DNA from: Mucilaginibacter sp. OK098
GTDB lineage: Bacteria; Bacteroidota; Bacteroidia; Sphingobacteriales; Sphingobacteriaceae
Length of the DNA stretch: 64,000 bases
Assembly: GCF_900142915.1 (NCBI RefSeq)
Contig: NZ_FRCM01000001.1
Coordinates: 744,001-808,000 of the forward strand
Direction of reading: 5' to 3'
This document shows positions 8,734 through 16,829 of the stretch, one piece after another. The notes beneath the pieces are model-generated. The model saw only the letters and a program-made list of their open reading frames with translations, was not told the origin of the DNA and made no database searches. Every line of letters begins with the position of its first letter. Positions within the stretch are counted from its first letter, which is position 1. Made by a program: the position numbers and the translations under genes.

Positions 8734-9462
8734 ATGAAGGTTGAGTTATTTATTCCTTGTTTTATCGATCAATTATTTCCCGAAACCGCTTTTAACACCA
8801 TTAAAGTGCTTGAAAAAGCAGGGTGTGCGGTTACCTATAATCCGGCGCAAACCTGCTGTGGTCAGCCTGCTTTTAATGCGGGTTTTTGGGATGACGCCAA
8901 AACGGTTGGCAGCAAATTTTTAAATGATTTTTCTGCAGACAGTGTAATTGTATCGCCATCGGCATCCTGTACCGGTATGGTGAAAAATTATTATAACGAT
9001 CTTTTTACCAATACAACTTCGCACAATAAGTGCCGGGCTATCCAGGCAAATATCTATGAGCTGTCGGACTTCCTGGTAAACATTCTGCAGTTTGATTATT
9101 TCGGCGCCGAACTGGAAGGTCGCGCGGTATATCACGACAGTTGCAGCGGCCTGCGCGAATGTAAAATTAAAGGAGAACCCCGCCAGCTATTATCAAAAGT
9201 GCTTGGTCTTGACCTGGTTGACCTTGCGGACGGTGAAACCTGCTGCGGTTTCGGTGGTACTTTCGCGGTTAAATTTGATGCCATATCTACTGCAATGGCC
9301 CAGCAAAAGGTTGATCATGCTTTAGCTGCCGAAGCGGAATACATCATATCAACAGATGCCTCATGCCTAATGCACCTGCAAAGCTACATCGACAAAAATA
9401 ACCTGCCCTTAAAAACCTATCACATAGCTGATGTACTGGCAATGGGGTGGGGGAACGTATAA
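8734..9462 (+). CDS. (Fe-S)-binding CCG-domain protein, LutA/YkgE-like
   Basis: 242 residues containing two cysteine-rich CCG modules: CCG at 41-43 (TCCGQPAFNAGF) and CCG at 170-172 (TCCGFGGTFAVKF), with further Cys at 79 and 137 in SASCTGM and HDSCSGLRECK. This pattern is that of LutA/YkgE and heterodisulfide-reductase subunit B proteins. In lactate utilisation LutA works with LutB and LutC, but neither is in this window, so the partner complex is open. It probably forms an operon with the UMF1 transporter just upstream. Confidence 0.8.
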   Translation: MKVELFIPCFIDQLFPETAFNTIKVLEKAGCAVTYNPAQTCCGQPAFNAGFWDDAKTVGSKFLNDFSADSVIVSPSASCTGMVKNYYNDLFTNTTSHNKCRAIQANIYELSDFLVNILQFDYFGAELEGRAVYHDSCSGLRECKIKGEPRQLLSKVLGLDLVDLADGETCCGFGGTFAVKFDAISTAMAQQKVDHALAAEAEYIISTDASCLMHLQSYIDKNNLPLKTYHIADVLAMGWGNV

Positions 9463-9463
9463 G

Positions 9464-9498
9464 ATTTCGGAATTCGGATGTTCGATCTCGGATTTTGG
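9464..9498 (+). repeat. Heptad-phased repeat tract (ATTTCGG type)
   Basis: Five 7-nt words follow one another: ATTTCGG, AATTCGG, ATGTTCG, ATCTCGG, ATTTTGG. The tract begins 2 nt after the stop codon of the CCG-domain gene. The 7-nt phase matches the other word families in the window. Confidence 0.5.
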
Positions 9499-9613
9499 CA
9501 AGCGCATAAAAGTTGTAAGGATAAAATATCTTGTTTCAGGATTAAACCTTATAGGCAAACTTATATCTTACCCGGTATAATATCACCAATCATTTATTAA
9601 CCTGGAAAACATT

Positions 9614-10711
9614 ATGAGCTACCATTTACAAACTGAAATGAATATAACAACTAATTACACCTTCATCACCTTTAAAAAACAAACTATATTAGTGAAAAGA
9701 ACAATATTAATGCTGGGATTACTTGCTGCATTGGGTTCGTGTAAAAAAAGTCCGGAAATCCAAAAAAAGGATGATGGAAAACTTCCTACTGATATTAAAC
9801 TTACTATTACTAACGGTAATCAGTCAACTGATTTAAACCAACAGGGGGACGCTACCTATAACTTTTTAGGTTATGGATATGATATAACCGATCAATATAA
9901 CGATGCATCTTCGGTAAGATCCGTAGTTATAAACATTCCATCGCTCGTTAAGAGTAATCCCTATCAATTTGACTTGAGCAGAGCTACTACAGGTTATTGG
10001 GAGAATTACAGCGGAGAAACCGCAACGGATTTAGCAGGTAAACTATCACAAAAGTTCGACGAAACAAGCGGTTTAAAAGTGTTTAAAAATACAATAGCAA
10101 GTGCATTTCCGGGTGCGGATACTTTCAATGGTAAATATGTGTATGGGTATTACTCAGCCATTTCGGTAAGAATGAGAATGAGAATCGTAGATAATTATAA
10201 CAATGTGCTAAATAGTTACGTTACGGATGGCTTTTCACAGGATGTAAATACATTAACCACCGCCGACTTAGTAAAAAAATATGGCACGCATATGTTAAGA
10301 AGCATAGCAATTGGTTCACGTTTAAATGTGGTTTACCAGGCTGAAGCGCCTAGCACAAACAGAAAAATGATAAGTTCTACAGGTTTAAGGTATGCAATGA
10401 AGACAATATTTGGGCTTGCTACCGGTGAATTAGACCCAATGGATTTGGTTGCCTTGAATGCCAATACGTCTGCTAAAGTTTATTTTTATGCAGTTGGCGG
10501 AGACCAATCAACGTTAAAGGAAAGTAGTGTTAACAATAGGACATTCATTAACCCCACTGAATGGTTTGGCAGTACAACTGAAGATAAAGCGAGGTTTATT
10601 GGTGCGGCAGAAGACGGGCTAATTCCATTATATGATTTAATTACAGATGTTAATAAAAAAGCGGTGGTAAAAGCATACATCATAAAATATATTCAGGACA
10701 ACCAATTGTAA
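9614..10711 (+). CDS. MACPF (perforin-like) lipoprotein
   Basis: 365 residues from the first ATG. The MACPF signature is seen at 223-237 (YGTHMLRSIAIGSRL), preceded by LGYGYDIT at about 85-92, a motif I associate with Bacteroidota MACPF proteins. The lipobox is LLAALGSCKK (Cys43). A 26-residue hydrophilic segment precedes the signal peptide, so an alternative GTG start at 9692 (MKRTILMLGLL) may be the true one, giving 339 residues. In Bacteroides, secreted MACPF proteins (BSAPs) kill related strains; a lipoprotein form could act the same way or bind host or prey membranes. No immunity gene or receptor variant is recognisable next to it. Confidence 0.75.
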   Translation: MSYHLQTEMNITTNYTFITFKKQTILVKRTILMLGLLAALGSCKKSPEIQKKDDGKLPTDIKLTITNGNQSTDLNQQGDATYNFLGYGYDITDQYNDASSVRSVVINIPSLVKSNPYQFDLSRATTGYWENYSGETATDLAGKLSQKFDETSGLKVFKNTIASAFPGADTFNGKYVYGYYSAISVRMRMRIVDNYNNVLNSYVTDGFSQDVNTLTTADLVKKYGTHMLRSIAIGSRLNVVYQAEAPSTNRKMISSTGLRYAMKTIFGLATGELDPMDLVALNANTSAKVYFYAVGGDQSTLKESSVNNRTFINPTEWFGSTTEDKARFIGAAEDGLIPLYDLITDVNKKAVVKAYIIKYIQDNQL

Positions 10712-10741
10712 TATCAAGTATAATCCTTAATAAATTTATCT

Positions 10742-10749
10742 TATTTTTG
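10742..10749 (+). promoter_or_regulatory. Candidate -7 element of the thrS operon
   Basis: TATTTTTG fits TAnnTTTG exactly, 72 nt before the thrS start. I see no TTG at the usual 19-21 nt upstream, so this is tentative. The leader also has a small hairpin (ATCAC ... GTGAT). No T-box is apparent. Confidence 0.3.
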
Positions 10750-10821
10750 TGCCTCAAATAAGATCACTTAGTAGGTGATTGAATAAACGTAATTTTATAA
10801 ACTTTTAAATCATAGTTGTAG

Positions 10822-12747
10822 ATGATTAACATTACACTCCCTGACGGTTCCGTTCGTCAGTATGACAAGGGAACGTCGTCCATGCAGATCGCGCAGTCGA
10901 TCTCCGAAGGATTAGCCAGAAACGTATTAGCAGCCGAAGTTGACGGCCAGGTTTGGGACGCAAGCCGCCCCATTGAGCAAGACGCGCACGTTAAACTATT
11001 AACCTGGAACGATACACAGGCAAAGGCCACTTTCTGGCATTCATCAGCCCACTTGATGGCCGAGGCTTTGGAAGCATTATACCCGGGTACAAAATTTGGG
11101 ATAGGACCGGCAATTGAAACCGGCTTTTACTATGATGTTGACTTTGGCGACCGCGAATTTTCATCTGACGAGTTTAAGCTGATAGAGGACAAGATCATCG
11201 AATTGGCTAAAACCAAAGAAGAATATATCCGTAAGCCTGTTAGCAAAGCGGATGCGATTGAATATTTTACTGAAAAAGGCGATGAGTACAAGCTTGACTT
11301 ATTAAAGGATCTGCCCGATGGCTCCATTACTTTTTATACACAAGGTAATTTTACTGACCTGTGCCGCGGGCCACACATCCCTAATACAGGTTTTATAAAG
11401 GCTGTTAAGCTAATGAGCGTTGCCGGTGCCTACTGGCGTGGCGATGAAAGCCGCAAGCAGCTAACAAGGATCTATGGCGTTACCTTTCCTAAAGCAAGTG
11501 AGCTTACTGATTACCTGCATTTGCTGGAGGAAGCAAAAAAACGCGATCACCGCAAGCTGGGTAAAGAAATGGAACTGTTTGCCTTTTCTGAAAAAGTGGG
11601 CATGGGTTTACCACTATGGTTACCCAAAGGCGCTGCTTTGCGCGAACGGTTGACTAATTTTTTACAAAAAGCACAGGTAAAGGCGGGTTACGAGCAGGTG
11701 ATTACCCCGCATATAGGGCATAAAAACCTTTATGTAACATCAGGCCATTATGAAAAATATGGTGCTGATTCATTCCAGCCGATAAAAACACCGCAGGAAG
11801 GGGAGGAGTTCTTTTTAAAACCAATGAACTGCCCGCACCATTGCGAGATCTATAAAACAAAACCACGTTCATATAAAGACCTTCCGGTACGTTACGCCGA
11901 GTTTGGTACCGTTTACCGTTACGAGCAAAGCGGCGAGCTGCACGGCTTGACCCGTGTTCGCGGATTTACTCAGGATGATGCGCATTTGTTTTGTCGCCCT
12001 GACCAGGTAAAAGATGAATTTAAAAAGGTTATTGACCTGGTATTATACGTATTTGGTGCTTTGGGCTTTGAAGATTATACCGCGCAGGTATCACTTCGCG
12101 ATCCGAATAACAAGGCTAAATACATCGGTACCGATGAGAACTGGGCTTTAGCTGAATCTGCAATTATTGAAGCTGCCGAAGAAAAAGGTTTGCGCACTGT
12201 TGTTGAGTTGGGTGAGGCTGCATTTTATGGGCCTAAGCTTGATTTTATGGTTAAGGATGCCCTGGGCAGAAAATGGCAGTTGGGAACTATCCAGGTGGAT
12301 TATAATTTACCGGAACGTTTTGAGCTTGAATACACAGGCAGTGATAACCAGAAACACCGGCCGGTAATGATCCATAGGGCGCCATTTGGCTCGCTGGAAA
12401 GGTTTGTGGCTGTGTTAATTGAGCATTGTGCGGGTAATTTTCCGCTGTGGCTTTCGCCTGAGCAATTTATTATTTTGCCGATCTCTGAAAAATATGAAGA
12501 TTATGCAAAAAAACTTTCAGAATCGTTAAAAGATTCCGATATTTGCGGGCTTATTGATTTCAGGGATGAGAAGATCGGGCGTAAAATCCGTGATGCCGAA
12601 GTCAAAAAAATCCCTTATATGCTGATTGTGGGAGAAAAAGAAACAGCCGAAGGCTTGGTTTCTGTTCGTAAACATGGTCAGGGAGATTTAGGAAGCATGA
12701 GCATTGAAGAATTTAAACAACAAATAATTAAAGAAATAACAGTATAA
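10822..12747 (+). CDS. thrS: Threonyl-tRNA synthetase
   Basis: 641 residues, full length for the bacterial enzyme. In order: N-terminal TGS domain (1-60), editing domain with HSSAH at 73-77 and the later [10 protein letters not shown], then the class II catalytic core with [10 protein letters not shown] near residue 335 and the arginine-bearing [13 protein letters not shown]. The C-terminal anticodon-binding domain begins about residue 540 ([17 protein letters not shown]). It charges tRNA-Thr with threonine in the cytoplasm and hydrolyses mischarged Ser-tRNA. It heads thrS-infC-rpmI-rplT, a classic translation cluster; the infC start follows its stop by 1 nt. Confidence 0.97.
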   Translation: MINITLPDGSVRQYDKGTSSMQIAQSISEGLARNVLAAEVDGQVWDASRPIEQDAHVKLLTWNDTQAKATFWHSSAHLMAEALEALYPGTKFGIGPAIETGFYYDVDFGDREFSSDEFKLIEDKIIELAKTKEEYIRKPVSKADAIEYFTEKGDEYKLDLLKDLPDGSITFYTQGNFTDLCRGPHIPNTGFIKAVKLMSVAGAYWRGDESRKQLTRIYGVTFPKASELTDYLHLLEEAKKRDHRKLGKEMELFAFSEKVGMGLPLWLPKGAALRERLTNFLQKAQVKAGYEQVITPHIGHKNLYVTSGHYEKYGADSFQPIKTPQEGEEFFLKPMNCPHHCEIYKTKPRSYKDLPVRYAEFGTVYRYEQSGELHGLTRVRGFTQDDAHLFCRPDQVKDEFKKVIDLVLYVFGALGFEDYTAQVSLRDPNNKAKYIGTDENWALAESAIIEAAEEKGLRTVVELGEAAFYGPKLDFMVKDALGRKWQLGTIQVDYNLPERFELEYTGSDNQKHRPVMIHRAPFGSLERFVAVLIEHCAGNFPLWLSPEQFIILPISEKYEDYAKKLSESLKDSDICGLIDFRDEKIGRKIRDAEVKKIPYMLIVGEKETAEGLVSVRKHGQGDLGSMSIEEFKQQIIKEITV

Positions 12748-12748
12748 C

Positions 12749-13315
12749 TTGGCATTAAACAAACCTTTCAACAGAGGACCCAGGCTACCATTTAAGAAAA
12801 AGGAAGCCGAACACAACATCAATCAATTTATCAGGGCCACTGAGGTCCGTCTTGTAGGCGATAACATCGAACAGGGTATTTATTCCCTTCGCGATGCGCT
12901 TGCATTAGCCGAAGAGCAGGAGTTGGATCTTGTTGAAATTTCTCCAAACGCAGTACCTCCCGTTTGTAAAATTACAGACTATAATAAGTTTATTTACGAG
13001 CAGAAGAAGAAGCTTAAGGAGATAAAGAGCAATGCCAAGCAAACCGTTATTAAAGAAATAAGGTTTGGGCCAAACACGGATGACCATGACTTTGAGTTTA
13101 AATTAAAGCATGCCATTAAGTTTTTGGAAGCCGGCGAAAAGGTAAGGGCTTACGTACACTTTAAAGGCCGTGCAATTGTTTATAAGGAGCAGGGCGAAAT
13201 TTTGCTTTTGCGCTTTGCACAGGCATTAGAAGAAGTAGGTAAGGTTGAACAATTGCCAAAGCTTGAAGGAAAACGGATGTTTTTAACCGTTACGCCTAAG
13301 GCAGCGAAGAAGTAG
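12749..13315 (+). CDS. infC: Translation initiation factor IF-3, TTG start
   Basis: 188 residues. The N-terminal domain has [17 protein letters not shown] and [17 protein letters not shown]; the C-terminal domain has [18 protein letters not shown] and [12 protein letters not shown]-3 binds the 30S subunit, checks the start codon and prevents premature 50S joining. The start is TTG at 12749, one base after the thrS stop, and no ATG precedes the conserved N-terminus. Rare infC starts (AUU in E. coli) allow autoregulation because IF-3 rejects non-AUG starts; a TTG here may serve the same purpose. Confidence 0.96.
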   Translation: MALNKPFNRGPRLPFKKKEAEHNINQFIRATEVRLVGDNIEQGIYSLRDALALAEEQELDLVEISPNAVPPVCKITDYNKFIYEQKKKLKEIKSNAKQTVIKEIRFGPNTDDHDFEFKLKHAIKFLEAGEKVRAYVHFKGRAIVYKEQGEILLLRFAQALEEVGKVEQLPKLEGKRMFLTVTPKAAKK

Positions 13316-13316
13316 T

Positions 13317-13384
13317 GATTAGGGACTGGAGATTAGAGGTTAGGAAAAACAAGCTTTCGCCTTTTACCTTTCAGCTTTCACCTC
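13317..13384 (+). repeat. Two heptad-phased tracts inside the infC-rpmI gap
   Basis: First tract 13317-13344: GATTAGG, GACTGGA, GATTAGA, GGTTAGG. Second tract 13354-13384: CTTTCGC, CTTTTAC, CTTTCAG, CTTTCAC, CTC. The same two word families occur in the same order at 61351 and 61468. It is unusual to find such material within an essential ribosomal operon. Confidence 0.65.
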
Positions 13385-13426
13385 AAAAAGAGTAATTAAT
13401 TAATAAATATATATACACAGACGGTT

Positions 13427-13627
13427 ATGCCAAAAATGAAAACCAATTCCAGTGCCAAAAAGCGCTTTAAGCTTACTGGAACAGGTAAAATCACCAGGAA
13501 GAACGCCTTTAAAAGCCACATCTTAACAAAGATGTCGACTAAACGTAAACGTAATCTAACTCACACCAGCTTAGTATCTAAGGCGGATATGGGTAACGTA
13601 AAACGTATGCTTTGCATAGGTAAGTAA
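13427..13627 (+). CDS. rpmI: 50S ribosomal protein L35
   Basis: 66 residues, very basic, with the L35 hallmarks [20 protein letters not shown] at the start and [16 protein letters not shown] in the middle. It is a component of the large ribosomal subunit. The order infC-rpmI-rplT is conserved across bacteria. The 111-nt gap from infC contains heptad repeats; the gap to rplT is 73 nt. Confidence 0.97.
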   Translation: MPKMKTNSSAKKRFKLTGTGKITRKNAFKSHILTKMSTKRKRNLTHTSLVSKADMGNVKRMLCIGK

Positions 13628-13700
13628 TTAACAAATTTTTAACCAGGTATTAGAGTTTTAAAGATCATTAAATTGACACTCACTACCAAAAATCAACAAC

Positions 13701-14045
13701 ATGCCACGTTCAGTTAACGCAGTAGCGTCGAGAAGACGCCGGAAAAGAATCATGAACCTTGCAAAAGGTTATTGGGGTTCACGCAGCAAGGTTTATACCG
13801 TTGCAAAAAACACAGTAGAAAAAGGTTTACAGTACGCATATCGTGACCGTAAGACCAAGAAAAGAGAATTCAGAGCTTTATGGATCCAGCGTATTAATGC
13901 AGGTGCACGTCAGCACGGAATTTCTTACTCACAATTAATGGGTAAATTAACAGCAAGTGAAATTGGTTTAAACCGTAAGGTATTAGCTGATTTAGCAATG
14001 AATCACCCTGATGCTTTTAAAGCAGTTATTGATGCAGTAAAATAA
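13701..14045 (+). CDS. rplT: 50S ribosomal protein L20
   Basis: 114 residues with the L20 signature [37 protein letters not shown] and [20 protein letters not shown]. It binds 23S rRNA during assembly of the 50S subunit and in other bacteria represses its own operon. It is the last gene of the translation operon and is followed by an intrinsic terminator. Confidence 0.97.
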   Translation: MPRSVNAVASRRRRKRIMNLAKGYWGSRSKVYTVAKNTVEKGLQYAYRDRKTKKREFRALWIQRINAGARQHGISYSQLMGKLTASEIGLNRKVLADLAMNHPDAFKAVIDAVK

Positions 14046-14086
14046 ACTAAGATCTTTAAGATTTAAAGATTCTTAGGATAAATATT

Positions 14087-14115
14087 AAAAAACCCGCTTA
14101 ATGCGGGTTTTTTTT
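14087..14115 (+). terminator. Intrinsic terminator of the thrS-rplT operon
   Basis: AAAAAACCCGC, loop TTAAT, GCGGG and then eight T: a GC stem with a run of T on its 3' side, 42 nt after the rplT stop. The A run on the left could let it act on minus-strand transcripts too. Confidence 0.85.
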
Positions 14116-14260
14116 GTGGCGTTATTTTTTGAAACATGATTTCTCACTTATTGTTAATTTTTTTAAGGTGTTCAAGAGGGCTTCGCCGTTTACCTGATTT
14201 TAGGATTTTCTGATGCTTTGATCAAGGTAATCTTTGAATCCTTTAATCATGGTTCAAAAA

Positions 14261-14971
14261 CTACAAAGCTATAATAATTCCTTCTGCTTCAGGTATATCC
14301 ATATACTGTTTAAAGTTCTGTACATCATTATCAACCAGTTTCTTAAATACCGGGTTTAAAACATGTGCCACACTTGCGCCAAACCCGCCTGCAGGCGGCT
14401 GGTAGCTTATAACCACATCAATCAAGGTGCCGCCATCTTCTGTATCGCGGAACCGGACCTTACCTGCGTTATCAATAATTGAATTGGGGAGGGAGCTCCA
14501 GCCGATCATATAACCCGGATCATCATGGACAATTTCGGCATCCCAGCTTACAGTGGCCACACCGGTGGGCAGCTTTAAAACCCAATATGAACGTGTTTCA
14601 TTAATTACATTTACACTTTCCAGGTGCTTCATAAACAAAGGAAGGTTATCCAGCTTGCGCCAAAAATTATATACATCGGTTCGTGATCTGTTAACTGTAA
14701 AGGAAGACCTGATATTAATATTTACAGGAGAGGTGTTGATTTTACCTGCCTGTGAGTAAAGTTCACAATGGCCGCTGATGCCCCGATTTACCAGGTAGCC
14801 GCCAGCGCCAAGCTTTAGAATACTGGTGAAAGGGCTTTTAAATATATTTCTGATGCCTGAAAAGCTCAGTTTTACGCCTGCGGCTATAGAGATATAACGT
14901 TCGGGCCAGTTCAAATTTATGTTTGCAGAGCCGTTGTTACCCGGGGTCCGCTGTAATGCTGTATTTGACAT
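14261..14971 (-). CDS. SRPBCC-family protein with N-terminal DUF2892-like membrane segment
   Basis: 236 residues. Residues 20-80 (NWPERYISIAAGVKL, LGAGGYLVNRGISGHCELY) match the short hydrophobic DUF2892-like module that ends in GHCxLY. From about residue 85 there is a cyclase/dehydrase-like SRPBCC domain: FTVNRSRTDVYNFWRKLDNL, then SWDAEIVHDDPGYMIGWSS and GTLIDVVISYQPPAGG. SRPBCC domains bind hydrophobic ligands in a helix-grip pocket; the ligand here is unknown. It appears monocistronic, converging on the rplT operon. Confidence 0.75.
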   Translation of the reverse strand: MSNTALQRTPGNNGSANINLNWPERYISIAAGVKLSFSGIRNIFKSPFTSILKLGAGGYLVNRGISGHCELYSQAGKINTSPVNINIRSSFTVNRSRTDVYNFWRKLDNLPLFMKHLESVNVINETRSYWVLKLPTGVATVSWDAEIVHDDPGYMIGWSSLPNSIIDNAGKVRFRDTEDGGTLIDVVISYQPPAGGFGASVAHVLNPVFKKLVDNDVQNFKQYMDIPEAEGIIIAL

Positions 14972-15101
14972 ATAGTATTGTTTAAATAGGTGTACCTATT
15001 CAACAACCTATACAACTGATTAGTTTTATTTATTATGATTTCACTGATTAGCATCGCTGATTGGAGCTGATAATTATGATGAAGCTGATGGGAGGATAGT
15101 C

Positions 15102-15130
15102 AGATTTAGTTTTTAAAACTTCGTAAATCT
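15102..15130. repeat. Degraded member of the AGATTT...AAATCT palindrome family
   Basis: The right half AAAACTTCGTAAATCT (15115-15130) is identical to that of the perfect copy at 61414-61446. The left half has lost four bases (AGATTTA-GTTTTT). It lies in the gap between two minus-strand genes. An E-type word tract (ATCAACG, TCAATCAACC and similar) follows at 15137-15184. Confidence 0.5.
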
Positions 15131-15184
15131 TTGGAAGATCTAACTTAATCAACGAAATCTAACTTAGTCAACTCAATCAACCGA

Positions 15185-16429
15185 CTAATAGCTAAACTTA
15201 AACTTAGATAGATCAGGGATATGTTTTTTAGGTCGATTTAATTCATATTGATGAATAACCTGACCCAGGTTTTTCATAAAGGGAAGACAAACGGTGGCAT
15301 ATTCATACTTGTTATCATTATAGATGCCATCTTCGTTTGATTGTACCACGGCGGTTAAAATAAATTCTACATTGTGCTTAAAATCAACTATGTAGGCATT
15401 GTCGATATCATAACCATAAGAATCGCCAACTTTGTTAAAGATCCTGATATCGGGATTTATAGATGCTGTGCTGTCGCCGCCGTAAAAAAGGAATTTACAA
15501 TAAGCAGGGTAGTAGTCGGGCTGGTTATAAGTAGGCTTTTTACTTTCGCCAGGGAACATGCTCATGTAATGGTAGATGAATTTATATTCTTCCGGTTTTA
15601 AATTAAATTGTTGCTCTTTTGGAAAGGAATCAGGGAATAATAATCTCTTTAATACCGATTGCATATCTGCAATGGTATAAACGTTCTTTTCGCTGAAATC
15701 AAAGGGCTTCATTACCAGTTTGTCGTTTTTATCAAGGTAGCCCTTTCCCTGTATCATGTTATCCAAATGCATCGGATAATTCTTTGCATCATATTGTGCA
15801 GACTGGCGATAGATCAGCTTATCGTCACTATAAAAATCAATGGCATTAGTATGTTTAGCATTTTCGCCGGCGTCATAAATAGCAAGCCGGCCAATAATCC
15901 GTGTGTTATTTAAGCCATATTTCTTGAGCTTATTGTTGATTTCTTCGCGACCAACAAATTCATAAAGACGATTATAGGCATAGTTGTCGCTTACCAAAAG
16001 AATTTTCTTTATGTAATTTTCAATACTTGGCAGACCATTAATGGACGAGGTGTCCTCCGTCATTTTGGTTTCCCCTTCAAATGAGCTATCGGTTTTCATA
16101 ACGGATCTCCTGGTTAAGCCGGAGATGTTTAATTCATGCAATTTTTCTAGCGCAAATATAGCGGTAGGTAGTTTAACAGTGCTTGCCGGATAAAAATAGT
16201 GGTTGGCATTAAGCTGGTAACTATATGAGGTAAAGTGAGGTACATTGTTTTTATCCCTGTCAATTTGTGTATACAAGATCTGTACCTCATTATGGGTTGG
16301 GTGATTCAGGATGCCGCTGAATAGCTCGGGGTGGGACTCCAATAATTTTTTTAGAAAAACAGTATCCGGTTCTTGAGCAAAAGCGTTAACTTTTACCATC
16401 AGTAATAAAAAAAGTATAATGTTTTTCAT
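15185..16429 (-). CDS. Secreted serine hydrolase, class A beta-lactamase-like
   Basis: 414 residues with a signal peptide ending NAFAQ. The active-site motifs of the class A beta-lactamase/PBP fold are present: S83-T-V-K86 (PASTVKLPT), S147-D148-N149 (LLVSDNYAYN) and a KVG triad near residue 330 (FNKVGDSYGYD). The family (Beta-lactamase2) includes true beta-lactamases, but the protein is longer than the usual 290-300 residues and lacks an obvious omega-loop ExxLN, so peptidase or esterase activity is as likely as drug hydrolysis. Monocistronic, upstream of and divergent from the B12 operon. Confidence 0.8.
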   Translation of the reverse strand: MKNIILFLLLMVKVNAFAQEPDTVFLKKLLESHPELFSGILNHPTHNEVQILYTQIDRDKNNVPHFTSYSYQLNANHYFYPASTVKLPTAIFALEKLHELNISGLTRRSVMKTDSSFEGETKMTEDTSSINGLPSIENYIKKILLVSDNYAYNRLYEFVGREEINNKLKKYGLNNTRIIGRLAIYDAGENAKHTNAIDFYSDDKLIYRQSAQYDAKNYPMHLDNMIQGKGYLDKNDKLVMKPFDFSEKNVYTIADMQSVLKRLLFPDSFPKEQQFNLKPEEYKFIYHYMSMFPGESKKPTYNQPDYYPAYCKFLFYGGDSTASINPDIRIFNKVGDSYGYDIDNAYIVDFKHNVEFILTAVVQSNEDGIYNDNKYEYATVCLPFMKNLGQVIHQYELNRPKKHIPDLSKFKFSY

Positions 16430-16505
16430 TATTTATATTGCAATCTATTTAGTTTACCAAACTTAATTAACCTGCTTAACCTAATCAACTAAATACACAA
16501 CTTAG

Positions 16506-16536
16506 TTGTCGATTATAAATTCTTATCATACTTTTA
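16506..16536 (+). promoter_or_regulatory. Promoter of the cobalamin operon
   Basis: TTG at 16506-16508, a 20-nt spacer and TACTTTTA at 16529-16536, close to the Bacteroidota consensus TTG / TAnnTTTG. Transcription would start near 16542, right at the 5' end of the riboswitch. Confidence 0.55.
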
Positions 16537-16541
16537 CACCG

Positions 16542-16722
16542 CTTTAGGTTTTCTTAGGGTAATACCATAAGAAATTAAAAGGGAATACGGTGTAACTCCG
16601 TAACTGTCCCGCAGCTGTAAGCTCCATAACCGTTGTTCAATCAATTGGTCACTGTCCATGTAAAATATGGGCGGGAAGACCGGGCAACAGGGGAGTAAGT
16701 CAGAAGACCTGCCAGAGCATAA
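16542..16722 (+). ncRNA. Cobalamin (AdoCbl) riboswitch
   Basis: The conserved core is unmistakable: GGGAA (16581), GGTG and CTCC with TAACTGTCCCGCAGCTGTAA ending at 16620, and the 3' box AAGTCAGAAGACCTGCC at 16697-16713. The variable arm in between includes a GTCCATG/CATGxxAC-like region. The btuB start is about 110 nt downstream. The family binds adenosyl- or methylcobalamin and switches the downstream transporter genes off when B12 is plentiful. The segment 16723-16829 has pairing options (TTCAC/GTGAA) but no clear terminator, so control of translation is more likely. Confidence 0.95.
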
Positions 16723-16829
16723 ATATTATTCACGGCTTTCGGGGATTGAAGCTTGAATGTGAAACTCTTCTGCTGTGGTTTCTATTTCAAATTTTGTATT
16801 CTGTATAGCTATGGGTTAACCCGCGACAA

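Noticed and set aside
15185..16429. Confident beta-lactamase resistance gene
   Set aside because: The active-site triad is present but the length and missing ExxLN-like omega loop do not allow a resistance claim.
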